Origin: Eremophila alpestris peregrina | Lineage: Eukaryota; Chordata; Aves; Passeriformes; Alaudidae | DNA: 64,000 bases | Direction of reading: 5' to 3' | NCBI GenBank assembly: GCA_009792885.1 | Contig: WMCF01000029.1 | Location: forward strand, 5,412,000 to 5,475,999 | Shown here: positions 27,008-38,118 of the stretch, piece by piece | Layout: every line of letters begins with the position of its first letter | Position numbering within the stretch: the stretch's first letter is position 1 | The notes under the pieces: model-generated | What the model saw: the letters and a program-made list of their open reading frames with translations, nothing else | The model's database searches: none | What the model was told of the DNA's origin: nothing | Program-made: the position numbers and the translations under genes

Positions 27008-27016
27008 GGTCAACAC
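26855..27016 (-). CDS. WDR72: WDR72 exon 2, start codon and residues 1-51
   Basis: The acceptor is TTTCCAG and the exon then reads GTGTTGACC before ATG at 27007-27005. That is the first ATG in the exon and has a strong ACC context. The product starts MKTLVLAVAVWG, parallel to human MRTSLQAVALWG, and ends in the first blade sequence GSQEGQICLWDLSSDLQ. The donor is CAG|GTTTGT, phase 0. Coding length is 153 bases, 51 codons. Confidence 0.96.
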
Positions 27017-30000
27017 CTGGAAACAAACAAGTCATGATGATTAAGTAAGACTAAGCATAAGAAAAAAATAACCTGAAATAGGAGGGGATTCAATCAACAT
27101 CTGGAAAGAGAAGATATAAAATATTGCTGTAAGAAGCTGATGCAGTGTAGAACATTTTCTTGCTGTTGCCAATATCACATTAACAATTTCAGGGACCTGT
27201 ACTATCAGAACACTGGAACATCAGCAACAAGAGTTGTGTGCTGCCCCACACAGCCTGGCTTTGCTCTGATGGGCCCACGTTGTTGTCCCTAAATGTGGCT
27301 GGTGGAATACACAAGCCCTCCCCTGTTCCCTCCAACTAGCAGTGCTGCCCATTGGCAGCAGCCAGCTGCTGGAGCAGAGGTAGCACAGGAGCAGGTTGTC
27401 AATAAAGACTGATTTCTAGGAGGGTAAGGCAAGAGAAAGACAATATGGCCAAGGTGGTGGGTCCAGGAGGAAGAGAAAAATGAGGCCCAAGATGGCAGAG
27501 TGCTATATACCCAACTGTTCTGTGGTATCTCCTAGAGACGAAGAACCAAAATAAAGGTGGAAGCCAAGTTGCCAGCTGAGAAACAGAGAATGAACAGATT
27601 CTCTCTGTTACTAAAGACATGAGTCCCTTATCAAAAAAAAAAAAATCATCTAATAGATTTTTCCTAGTGCAAAAAATTGATTTAATGGAGTTGTCCATCT
27701 GGCTGAGGGTAGTTTTGATTCCCACCAGCCAGGCAATAGACAGACAGATTGACAACAGCTAACAGATTGAACAATATCAAAAACGTTTGTATTTGTCAAC
27801 ATGCTATTCTCAAGTGTCAGTGAACAAGAAGAAACAGATCTTAAGCTGTTTCAGATACACCATTGTCTAAGGTCACTTAAATAAACAAATACTTTAAATT
27901 TTTTTTCAAAACTATTGTATGTCACCTTTCTTTTAATCCAGACAGCCATAATACAATTGAAGACATATTTCAGAATTACCACTTTGCAGCCACTAAGCAA
28001 AATTCATCTTTCAGAGAAGGTGTGCTCCAATTGGTCCTGGACAAAGAAGAGACACCAGAGCCCTTGGCAGATCCTTGGGAAAGATGTTCAACATGAAACA
28101 AGATGCTACAGCAGTGCAGATTGAAGAACCCAGTCAAAAGACATTACAGTAAAGCTGAACTTTTGTGAGGAGAGACAGGAAGTGGGCAGAACAAAATACA
28201 TGACAGCCAGTAACAGTGTGTCAAGGGAAGTCACACAGAAGTGATGAGAAGAGCATGAAGAACAGTTCCTGTGATTACTCAGAAAAGACCACAGGACAGA
28301 AATGGAGCACAGAAGCAGCCTTTAAGTTATGCTTAAAGAAACTGTAACCCAGCACAACAGCAGCTGAAAGCAGGGACATGGACAAGAGGGATCTTCATGA
28401 CTATTAATAAAAGCCTAAAGTGACACAGAACTAAAGGAATGGTCTTGCTTCCTGACAAGAAAATGAGATAAAGGGCTCAGCTACTGAGAAAAAAGGCTGA
28501 AAAGACTGGTATGGCAGACTATTGAGGTCCTGCCATACAACCTTGAGAGAATGCTGAGGGCAGAGGAAGAAGAATCTAAGAAAAAATTGAGGTCATGAGT
28601 TCATTAGGCTAAATCCCACTTAGTTTCATTTAAAAGCTCTTTGTGGATATATAAAAATACTGAGACATGTTATTGTTCCCAGCATTAGAATCTGACTTTT
28701 CTAAAAATTTTTTTTAAAATCTCCAGTCATATGAAATTACTGGTAAACACTGAAATCCTTTTCTCTTGCATTTTTTGCCCTGAAATAAAAACTGTTCTGG
28801 ACAATCTTTAATGACATGTTTTTAGGTATCAAGCTAAAAAAGGGTGCCATTTTCATAGGGCCTATAAAGGGATGGCTGCCAAAAGACTTTGATAAGGCAA
28901 ATCCTGCATCTTTAAAATGCATTTGCTTGCATATTGTGTAGTCATTTATACTTGTACCATAGCAGTGTCCAATTAGTGTAAAACACCACAAGGAAGCACA
29001 ATTCAGGCTTGTACTGCACTGAATATTGAATATTAAGCCATAAATTTTATTTTCTTGTATGGGAAGCAGAGAGCCAAGCTCAATATTATTAGGCAAAGAC
29101 CTACTGCTGAGCAAGTGATGAGTAACAGAGAAGTCAAGCTAACAGATGTTAAAAAGAAAGCAAGGTGATAGAATTTGGTAACATGGAGATGATCTATCTG
29201 CAGATGGTTTAGTTACTCATGAGTAACATGAATAAAGAACTACTGCTGCTGACAAAACACTGGTTTTAAGAGAGTTAATTTAGACTGAGATCTTATGAGA
29301 ATATTTTCTGTTTTCCTTTACATTATGACTGAAGACTAAGAAAAGGAAATCAAAAGGTATATGAATTTTTTGTATTACTACAGTCCTTAATGTTTTTCTC
29401 CCCTTGCTTCTTGGTTTTATTTTGGATTAAGGTGTTTCGATGCACAAGTAGTTTAAATGAAATCTTTGCTTCTTAGTGTAGCATGACTTCACTAGAAATA
29501 CAGCATATCCACATGGACACATTTAGTCTGACAATACTTAGCTTTACCAAATTTTTTTGTGATACTGATGGCACCTAAAGCAAATTTTCTTGAAATAAAA
29601 ATCAACAGATATTTATCAGACTGTTTCTTTTAAAAAGGTAAAAGCTGTTTTCACAAAGTCAAATATTGCCCAAGGCATATCAGAGCTGCATGTAGCTTAT
29701 CAGCACGTGTCAAATTCCTCCAGCTCTGCCCACTCAAGCATGTCTGATTTGCAGTATTAACCCATAATTCAACTTGAAATCACGTTTCTCAGTCCTACTG
29801 CCCATTACTCCCTGCTTACAGCCTAATAAGCTTATTTGTGCTGCCCTTACAACCATACTGCCAAAGAGTGCTCTCTCATTACTGAAAAGCTCTGGTTTTA
29901 GTTAAAACCATACCAGCCCATCTGACCAATAACTTGTTCCATTTCTACCATTCTGGCACTAGTTCCTTTTCACACTGAAACCACACCACAAACCACTATC

Positions 30001-33000
30001 AACTTGAAAAACCAGCCAAATTTTCACAGCCTCAAATTTTCACAGGACTTTGGGTGTATTATTTCAGTAACTTTGGTCCATTTGTGCAGTATTAAAGCTT
30101 AATTTGGAAAGCTGAGTATACCAGCTCTTGTTCTACAGGAGCCATGATATATGTAAAAGTCTAATCAAAAGCTTTAAGAGGCCAGAAAGCTGAAGGTCTG
30201 ACCTTGAATGCCTTACTAAGCACATATTTATGCAAAGTCTTTTCCTCATCACTCAGCTTTTTTGACTAGGACTGGTAATGAAATGACAAGAATGAAAAAG
30301 GTCAGATTATACCACAAAGAATCAGTGCCATCATATCTTAACATATACTTTGCCCATATATACTAAGTGTATCATGACTTTGGCTCCTCTACTGACCTTA
30401 AAACAAAACAATTGTTAGCTTCTCTATTGGGCTCATCTCAGACCTTCCAATCACTGCTACAAAATTACTGCTTAACCTCAGGCACACATCCCTTCCCTGA
30501 GCTGCATTTTCTGAAGATAAAAATTTTAACCTTAAAGCCAGTGGCCTAGGAACATGAAGGGCTAGGAGGGCAGAGCAGCTGAGGTCTCAGGAGCATGCAC
30601 ACCCATGCACTCACAGGGAGTGAAGTGAGAAATCTGGGTACTGTTTCACCCCACTGAAGACTGCAGCACACATTCCCTACTGGTCCTTGCACTTCCAGTG
30701 CTTGCTCAAAAGCCCAAAGGAATCTTTTCTGTATGGCACATCCTCAAGATGTTAAGCTATTAGCTACAGTTCTAAGAATTACATTTATTGATAAAGAAAA
30801 TACATACTATGATCTGTCAATGAATTCAGAAATAACACTTCTGATAAACACATAGCTATACATACCAAAGTCCTTAAAATGAGAAGCTAAACTACCTCCA
30901 GGGACCTACTCTCAAACAGTTCATCTTAAAAAATGCTGGTTGGGACAAACTTCTTTCTCATCACTATAACTCATAAAAAGCCTACCAAATGCAAATTTAT
31001 AGTTTATTTATAGAAGAAGGACTTCTTACAACAAAATTTCACTTTACAGGTAACAGTTAACCTGCCAAAACAACCTATTTGAACTTATAGCCATACTTAT
31101 TTCATGTTTCCTAGACATTCCAAGCTGTCAATAGAAGGTCACTTTAAAATAAAAGTCCAGTTAAATGTCTAGCAATCAGTGCAGGCACAAAGCAAAACAA
31201 AACCATGCAGGAATTTGCTTGCAATCCTGAAAATATTAAGATCTTGACAGAATTTAGCTGTTTGCATTGGATTCAATAGGTTCCCCCCAGAATTAGGCAG
31301 AGCCTAAATTTTTTCATGACCAGTTCCTATGGTTTTTGTGTTTCTAATCTCTCATTCTCCTGTTCCTGTCTGTTCTTTGGTTTTGTCTGACACCTTCTCC
31401 TAATTTCTACACAAGAAAATAATCCTGTCAATACTGGTTTTACTCCTAGTAAAAAGCAAATAGTTTTTCTTAAAAGTACCTTTGCAGTCTACTGGTCTAT
31501 TCTATCCTGCTTTCACAACTTCCTATATATTAGCACATAAATGTTGCACTCTCCTTAAGGATGTTGCACACCATTAAGACGTGATGGGACTTTCCTCAAG
31601 ACCTGTTGGGCTACACCCTGAAGGGCTGGAGTCACTGCTGGTGACACCCACAGCTCCCTGGGGATGGGGAGGTCCTGCTCCTGCAGTCCAAGGGAGCAGG
31701 GCACTGGGACCAGCAATCGATAGAACCCATTTTAACTAGCAAGAAGCACCTGGTAATACCTTGTTTGTATTTCTTGAACGAGTGACACAAGAAACACTTA
31801 TTTCATTCCACACAATAATTCACCACAATCAGAAGGAGCACAGTAAGGGCAACACCATCTCCCAGCTGCTGATTACATCAAAGGTTTGCAGCACAAATTC
31901 AATTTTATGATGTTAATCTCAACCTGCCACTCAGAAATTTTCTCTGAGGGATATGATTTTTTTTTCTCTGGATTTCATTTTAAGAATGATTTTCTTCTTC
32001 TACAATCAATAAAGATATGTTTTCATCAAAAGACTCTATCTTGGCAGAATTCAATTGGCCGTCTCAAAACCTTTTGGTGACACAATATTAATTAAGATAG
32101 TTTATGTTGCACCTAAGCTGGAAAATGGAGCACTGAAAACATAGCAACTCAACATTTGTGCTTTTCACACTGTCATAAGATACAGTAAAACCATCTACAC
32201 TTTCCTGAAGTTCCTTTTTACCTCATAAACTGTTACATTATATTAAGCTCCCCAGAAAAATATCATAACATGATTTTTGCTAAGTAGACAAATCAAAAAT
32301 CTGGCCTGTCTGAAATATGGTGTCTGAATGTCCTATCAACTACTATCAAGGATGGATATGTCCAGGAAATGAAACCTTGCTTAGGGTCTATGCAGAACTA
32401 CATGCATGAAAGTTATTTGTCACTCCTAAAGCATCAAGCACAGAAAAAGTATCACCTTAAGTAATCTCCAGTGGAGTTACTCACAGCCAGATGGTGAAAT
32501 GCTTTGCAGCACCAGACTTTCCATCAGGTTTCAGGACCATCATACCAATTTTTACAGGAAAGCACATGTGACAGAAAGGACCAGCAGTCTTTGCAGAACG
32601 TAAACTTTGATTTCTATGAAATTGCATCTTACTCAAAATTTTACCTTCAGTTTTATGCACATTCAGTTATGTCTGCGTTTATTGAAAATAACAGTTTTCC
32701 TTGCAAGAAAGTGATCCATTCTTATGCTAGTGAAGGAACAGCTCCTTACTTTTTATTAATTATAAATTGGTTTTGAGTAGCAACATGTAGAAACATCCTT
32801 ATGCCTTTTGAAGTGTCAATGATCCCATATGAATGAAAGGACCTACTAAGGTACTGTCACATTCAAGTTTGGAAACTTGGAAAGTGTAGAGAATAATAAA
32901 CTTTGAGTCTGTGTCAAAATGTCCCACAGATGTATAATTCACTTTTAAATGACAAAAGCTCTGACTGACTTGCATTTCCATGAAATATCACAAATTCTGT

Positions 33001-34440
33001 GATGGAGTAACCATAATTACAAGATTTATCTTTATTTACACTGCTTTAGCATTAAAAAAAAAATACAATCTGGTAAAGTCAAGACACATGGAAGCCAAAC
33101 CAAAATTTACAAGTATCTCAAACTGACAGGAAGGGAATATGAATCAAAGTTTTAAGTCAGTAATTTTGTCTTCCTTAAGTGACCTTGAATCCATTTATGA
33201 CAAAAACCCTGTTGATCCTAGAAAGGTGATGTTTTTGGTTCAGCTACACTGTACTCTGGGATGTTTAAATAACAAACAAAATTGGAATCAGATGGTGAAA
33301 ATAAAACAACCAGAATATTTCACCGGCCCTTGTTTTTTCAATTGTTATGTAATAACCATTAATCAGTGGAGGAAGCAATTGCATCAAGGGGAAGATTTCT
33401 AAACCCTGACAAGCTACTTCTTTTTCAGTTTTACCCTTTGCACACTCTCAATTAACAAACCTCTCTGCAGTGTTCTTTGCTACAGGGCATGCAGCTGTTT
33501 AGTGTAAACAGCTGAACGACTTGTTATATACACAGTCTAACCTGCTTTAGTAAAAAGACACTGTTTATTATGAAGCAGGATTGAAGTCCAAAACTTACTC
33601 AATGCATTGCAATGCACGGATTGCAGTTTTCTTTACAGTGAACTTCAAACTCTAGCACTGAAAAAAACTTTAAATGAGAAAAACGACTATTGTCATATAA
33701 TAAGTCCTACTGACACAAACATTTTGAGCAGACCTACCTCACCACAAGAGCCACTTTTACAAGAAAATCCCAAAACCACCATCATTCTGTACCAGGGACA
33801 TCACTGATATGTTAAAATTCCATTATATATTAAGACAACTAGAAAAGTAATCATGACAAGAAACGCCCCAAAACTCTTAAGTGAGCCATCCTAATCATTT
33901 TTTTAATTGAGCAAGTTTCAAAAAAAAAAAAAATCCCACCCTTTAACCAGAATTAGTTACAAGAAAAATGGAACTGCTGGGGAGGAGGGGGATTTCAAAA
34001 AATTGTACGCTAATGCTTTGCATCTACCCAATAACAAATACCCAATAATGAATCACCAAAGTAGCACAAAAGCATTTTTACTCTGCAAGGAACTGGTATT
34101 TTTTACTCTATACTCTCAGATTTCCAGTTTTTGCCAATAAATCCAGTGAATCCAGATACATGCCGAGGCAATTGACGGAATCTATGAAATTCACTCAACT
34201 ACCCTGAAAACACAAGTAACTGACATCTAACGTTAAATACCAGAGCTGAAAGTTACAAAGCTGACATGCAGCAGGCCATTAACTCTTTGGAGTCATGCAG
34301 TGTTAAAACCTCCCAGAAACAGGTGAAATTTACCCAAGTAAGAAAGAATAAACACTGCAGACGCTAAAAAGGCTTCTCACCCACCGAAACAAGTCGGGGG
34401 AACAAATTATTGCAGAACCTGACGCGAGGAAGGGGAGCCT
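27017..34440 (-). other. WDR72: WDR72 intron 1, distal part
   Basis: AT-rich intronic DNA. A GC-richer patch at about 27240-27560 includes a 118-codon minus-strand open frame (27399-27755) without recognisable homology. It could be an old LTR or other repeat, but I could not identify termini or target duplications. Another GC-richer patch lies at about 31600-31720. No exon was supported. Confidence 0.65.
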
Positions 34441-34461
34441 TAAGGCCGCACAGGGCACCCC

Positions 34462-35033
34462 CAGCGGGATGAGGGGCTGAGGGGCGGCCGCTGCCCCGGC
34501 AGGCAGGAGCGGGGATGAGGGGCTGAGGGGGTGGCCGCTGCCCCGGCAGGCAGGAGCGGGGATGAGGNNNNNNNNNNNNNNNNNNNNNNNNNNNNNNNNN
34601 NNNNNNNNNNNNNNNNNNNNNNNNNNNNNNNNNNNNNNNNNNNNNNNNNNNNNNNNNNNNNNNNNNNNNNNNNNNNNNNNNNNNNNNNNNNNNNNNNNNN
34701 NNNNNNNNNNNNNNNNNNNNNNNNNNNNNNNNNNNNNNNNNNNNNNNNNNNNNNNNNNNNNNNNNNNNNNNNNNNNNNNNNNNNNNNNNNNNNNNNNNNN
34801 NNNNNNNNNNNNNNNNNNNNNNNNNNNNNNNNNNNNNNNNNNNNNNNNNNNNNNNNNNNNNNNNNNNNNAGGAGCGGGGATGAGGGGCTGAGGGGTGGCC
34901 GCTGCCCCGGCAGGCAGGAGCGGGGATGAGGGGCTGAGGGGTAGCCGCTGCCCCGGCAGGCAGGAGCGGCGATGAGGGGCTGAGGGGTGGCCGCTGCCCC
35001 GGCAGGCAGGAGCGGGGATGAGGGGCGGCTGCC
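34462..35033 (+). repeat. G-rich minisatellite, 46-bp unit, interrupted by an assembly gap
   Basis: The unit contains GGGGATGAGGGGCTGAGGGG followed by GGCCGCTGCCCCGGCAGG. Copies to the right of the gap recur at exactly 46 bases (AGGAGCGG at 34870, 34916, 34962 and 35008). To the left, copies start near 34463, 34505 and 34552, the last pair differing by one extra G. Because 46 is not a multiple of three, the repeat shifts frame with each copy, and the long open frames across it are artefacts. It lies in WDR72 intron 1, beginning about 15 bases beyond the first donor. Confidence 0.92.
34568..34869. other. Assembly gap, 302 N
   Basis: A run of N inside the 46-bp minisatellite. Its length may be an estimate. 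The true copy number of the repeat is therefore unknown. Confidence 0.99.
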
Positions 35034-35048
35034 GGGAGCTGCCCTTAC

Positions 35049-35200
35049 CTCCAGCGGCTCCCAGGCACTGCGTGCAGGGCAGCGAAGGCGCTGAAGGGCC
35101 AGGCAGGCAGCCGGGATAGGTTTTATCCCGCTCGGCTGCGGCGACACCCGCCACGGGCGGCGCGGGCCGGATCCGGCTGGCGCTCCCCAGCAGCACCTCC
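35049..35200 (-). other. WDR72: WDR72 candidate non-coding first exon (right boundary approximate)
   Basis: Inside the CpG island the minus strand reads GCTGGAG|GTAAGG, a strong splice donor with the last exonic base at 35049. The next exon in the gene (acceptor at 27017-27018) carries nine untranslated bases before the ATG, so an upstream leader exon is needed, and this donor is well placed for it. The transcription start cannot be fixed by eye, so the right end is only indicative. This makes intron 1 about 8 kb. Confidence 0.5.
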
Positions 35201-35737
35201 GCCCTCAGCCCGGAGAGCCCCTGGTGAGCGAAGGAGCTACCGCGGCTGCTCCCTGCCCCGGCTGCTCGGGGCGAAGCGGTGAGGGGAAAACATGGGCAGG
35301 AGAAAGAGGACGTAGGTAAAAGCGGGGCAGCAGCCGCGGCGCTCCCCTCACCGGGCCGCACCTTGCCCACCGCAGGATGGACAGAGGTGCCCAGCCCACC
35401 CCTCAAAGCTGTCCTGCGGGATATTGAGGCATAGGAAACTTTTCATCTGCCTGCCCGGCCTTAAGTACATTTGCCTTAAGTGCAAAGAACATTTTAGCTG
35501 GCAGGAGGCGGGTGGGGCGGGATTTCCCGCAGGTGTGGGACCGGCAGCAGCTGTGGCGGATCGAGGGCTGTGACCCAGCGGGCTGCGCGCACACGGGCTG
35601 GCGTGAGGGCTGTGGTGAGGAGGAGTCTGGTACGTTCAGGTGTTTCTGCTTGAAAACAATTCATAAACTGCACCGAATGAATACCATAAGAAAGTGAAAC
35701 GTGACGCGTGTTCAGTCTTTTTCTTTCTTCTTCAAAG

Positions 35738-35807
35738 GTCAGTCCCAGAGACGCTCAGGTCTGTAGGAGATTCCTGTGAGGATCTGAATGGGCTGTGCAG
35801 TGCACAG
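35738..35807 (+). ncRNA. Candidate internal exon of a divergent plus-strand transcript
   Basis: A long pyrimidine tract with the acceptor CTTCTTCAAAG is followed by 70 bases and a consensus donor, CACAG|GTGAGTTC. It lies about 0.7 kb from the WDR72 first donor on the opposite strand. Possible upstream donors in the CpG island include GGCTGTG|GTGAGG near 35613. It could be an exon of a divergent lncRNA or a remote 5' untranslated exon of the downstream UNC13-like gene. No coding potential was recognised. Confidence 0.4.
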
Positions 35808-38061
35808 GTGAGTTCATCTTAACTACAGAAATACTTAGTTATAGTCACATCTAGGGCTGCAAACAACATAACGAGACTCATTATACAAAAAAAAAGAAAA
35901 CTTCTGTTCTGTAAAATCATGTCTTCCTACATTTGTTCGCCTAAAACCCATTTGGAGTTGGACGGATGTCAAGAGATTCAACTGTATTTTTATTGCCTAC
36001 GGTTTACCTATTTTAATTTAACAAATGTAGTAACTAAAGTATGCAATGTTTTAATCTCAGTATTATTGAACTCAGATTTACACCAAGACTATTTGCCCAA
36101 GATATCTGCCTTGAATTACATAGTAATGTTCTCAAATATGCTAATGTGGTTACAGTCTGCATCAATAGTCTGTGCTTTATGACTGAATGCAATAAATAAA
36201 GCAAAAAGCATGTAAAGGTTGTAATTTGTTGAAACATATTTCTTGCAAACTTTTTTTCCTGGCACTTCTGTAATTTAGATTTCTAAATATTTTTAATACA
36301 TTAAAATAAGAAACTTTGAAGATGAGACTTGTTAAATCACTTCATATGAATAATTTTATGTAGATGAGCTATAAGTCCTGAAAATAGAGCTTTAATGTAA
36401 AGGGCGATATTTAATTAAGCTGCTTAAGGCCAAGTATTGAACACTGAATGCTATTTTTCTCTCGAAAGGTGAACATTAGCCCTTTAAAGTCAACAGTGGT
36501 AACTGGAACCTCAGCCAAAGTTTTTGTAGTCAAAAAATGCTGTCGAGAAAGTGAAATAATTGTATGAGACCAAGTAGCCTAATGGATAAACTAGATATAC
36601 TGCTTGTGCTTTTTGACACCTCATGTGAGTCGTGAATTCTGCCCATGAACATAAATAAATTATTTTGACAGCTTCTCCTTAATCATTGATACATGGAGGT
36701 TTCCATAACAAAAACTGTCACATACGTTTTAGCACAATTTGACACAAAGGGAAGGTCACACCAAAGACCTTAATTGCGTCTTATACTCAGACAGGGTCAC
36801 AAAACTGTAGGATTTCTATTTTGTCTTTCAGCATCACATTTGTTGCCTTGGGAAAAACTACTCGTTGAATATGAGGGTGATCCAGTTATTGGAATCATTG
36901 TTGCAACTTTTGCATGTTTTTTCTGAAAGTGTTGATATAACGATCAGGTTCACAGAACTCTGGTTTCTCACTCTTTTTTTCCTGTTAAATACTGCCTTGC
37001 TATGTCCCTTTCTCAATATTCCTGGTTTAGCAATGTTGCACTGCAGACTTGAGTGTTCATCTACTTGAGAAACACTGTGCAGTGATTTGCCCCAATTTGT
37101 TTACTTTTCCCATCTCTAATTTAATAAAAATTATATTAACTTCCATTGTGGAAAGCCTTGACAACTATTAATGAAAAGCACTTCAAAACTTTGAAAAAAT
37201 TTCATACAAATATGAAAACCTGGGCCTGTTTCTTATTATCTGGGCTTGTATAGGTGCCTGTACATTCATACTTCTCACAAAAGATAATGTTTGCTCACTA
37301 TTTTATTGATCAATCAGATGATATATTAATTTCACTCTCTGTTTTTATTGTCATCATCACCCAATAATTAATTTCTCTAGTTTTCTTCTCTTAATCTTCT
37401 TTTAAAGATTTTTCCTATTTATCTGAATGGGCAGCAAAGCAATTTCAATAAACTGAAATATTTATCTGGCTTCAATTAGCAATCAGGGCATGTTTCTGAG
37501 ATGAATAAGAGCAATTAGTGGTTAACAACATTGTTGACAGATGTCACATACTGAAATATGAAATAGCATTAGCTTAGATTGCATTATGGGATAGTTGTCA
37601 AGTAGTGAGAATTTATTGTATTATCTTATGTATAATGTGATGAAATATTGATGAAAAAATGTCACATTTCATGTCAGTGGAGGTATTGTTTTGCAAAGAT
37701 AAGCTGTGGGTATGTTCACCATTGGCTAGATTTCTGGAGAATGTTGTTGATTAAATTAGCAAACCTTTATGAGAAAAAATTTAATTTCATAAATTGCTGT
37801 CAGATAAAAGCTGAGATAAGTCTGTACTTGTTACATTGTGTAAATGTAGCCAGGCAGCGTTTGGTAAAACAGAATTCAACATCTTAATAATTTTCTTATT
37901 GCATTTACAAACTGTAGTTTGAGGTCTTCCCTGCAAATGATAAAACTGTAGACACTAGATCCAACAAAGGGGTAGTTTTACCACGTTATTACTTTTAAAA
38001 TATGACTGGTAAGGATGGGTTCGTTTATTTAATTACCAAGGTCTGTCATACTCAATTTTGG

Positions 38062-38075
38062 CCACGAGGGGGAGC
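38062..38075 (+). promoter_or_regulatory. CTCF-like binding motif, plus orientation
   Basis: CCACGAGGGGGAGC closely fits the CTCF core (CCASYAGRKGGCRS). It sits in a short, less AT-rich patch (38060-38230) of otherwise AT-rich intergenic DNA. Function is inferred from the motif only. Confidence 0.55.
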
Positions 38076-38097
38076 AAAGTGCAAACTGGGAGGCGGG

Positions 38098-38118
38098 TAA
38101 TTGCTAATTGCTAATTAC
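38098..38118 (+). promoter_or_regulatory. Tandem TAATTGC/TAATTAC homeobox-type sites
   Basis: Three 7-base units occur back to back: TAATTGC, TAATTGC, TAATTAC. TAATTG and TAATTA are core sites for homeodomain factors. The cluster lies 23 bases beyond the CTCF-like motif. It is a candidate enhancer element or simply a short tandem repeat. Confidence 0.35.

Larger units (their letters stand above)
34430..35620. promoter_or_regulatory. CpG island, probable bidirectional promoter of WDR72 and a divergent transcript
   Basis: The only long GC-rich, CpG-rich stretch in the window. It covers the candidate WDR72 first exon (donor at 35049) and extends upstream to about 35620. The flanks are abruptly AT-rich. 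On the plus strand a well-formed spliced exon (35738-35807) lies just beyond its right edge, which suggests transcription in both directions. No TATA element was identified. Confidence 0.75.

Noticed and set aside
27399..27755. 118-codon open frame and possible LTR-like GC-richer segment
   Set aside because: No terminal TG...CA ends, target duplication or retroviral motif could be identified.
28737..29114. 125-codon minus-strand open frame in WDR72 intron 1
   Set aside because: No recognisable domain, atypical composition for a gene, and length within chance for AT-rich intron DNA.
34330..35406. Long open frames (up to 358 codons) across the CpG island
   Set aside because: They run through the N gap and a 46-bp repeat that rotates frame. 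Pro/Ala/Arg-rich translation on several frames at once is expected from GC-rich repeats.
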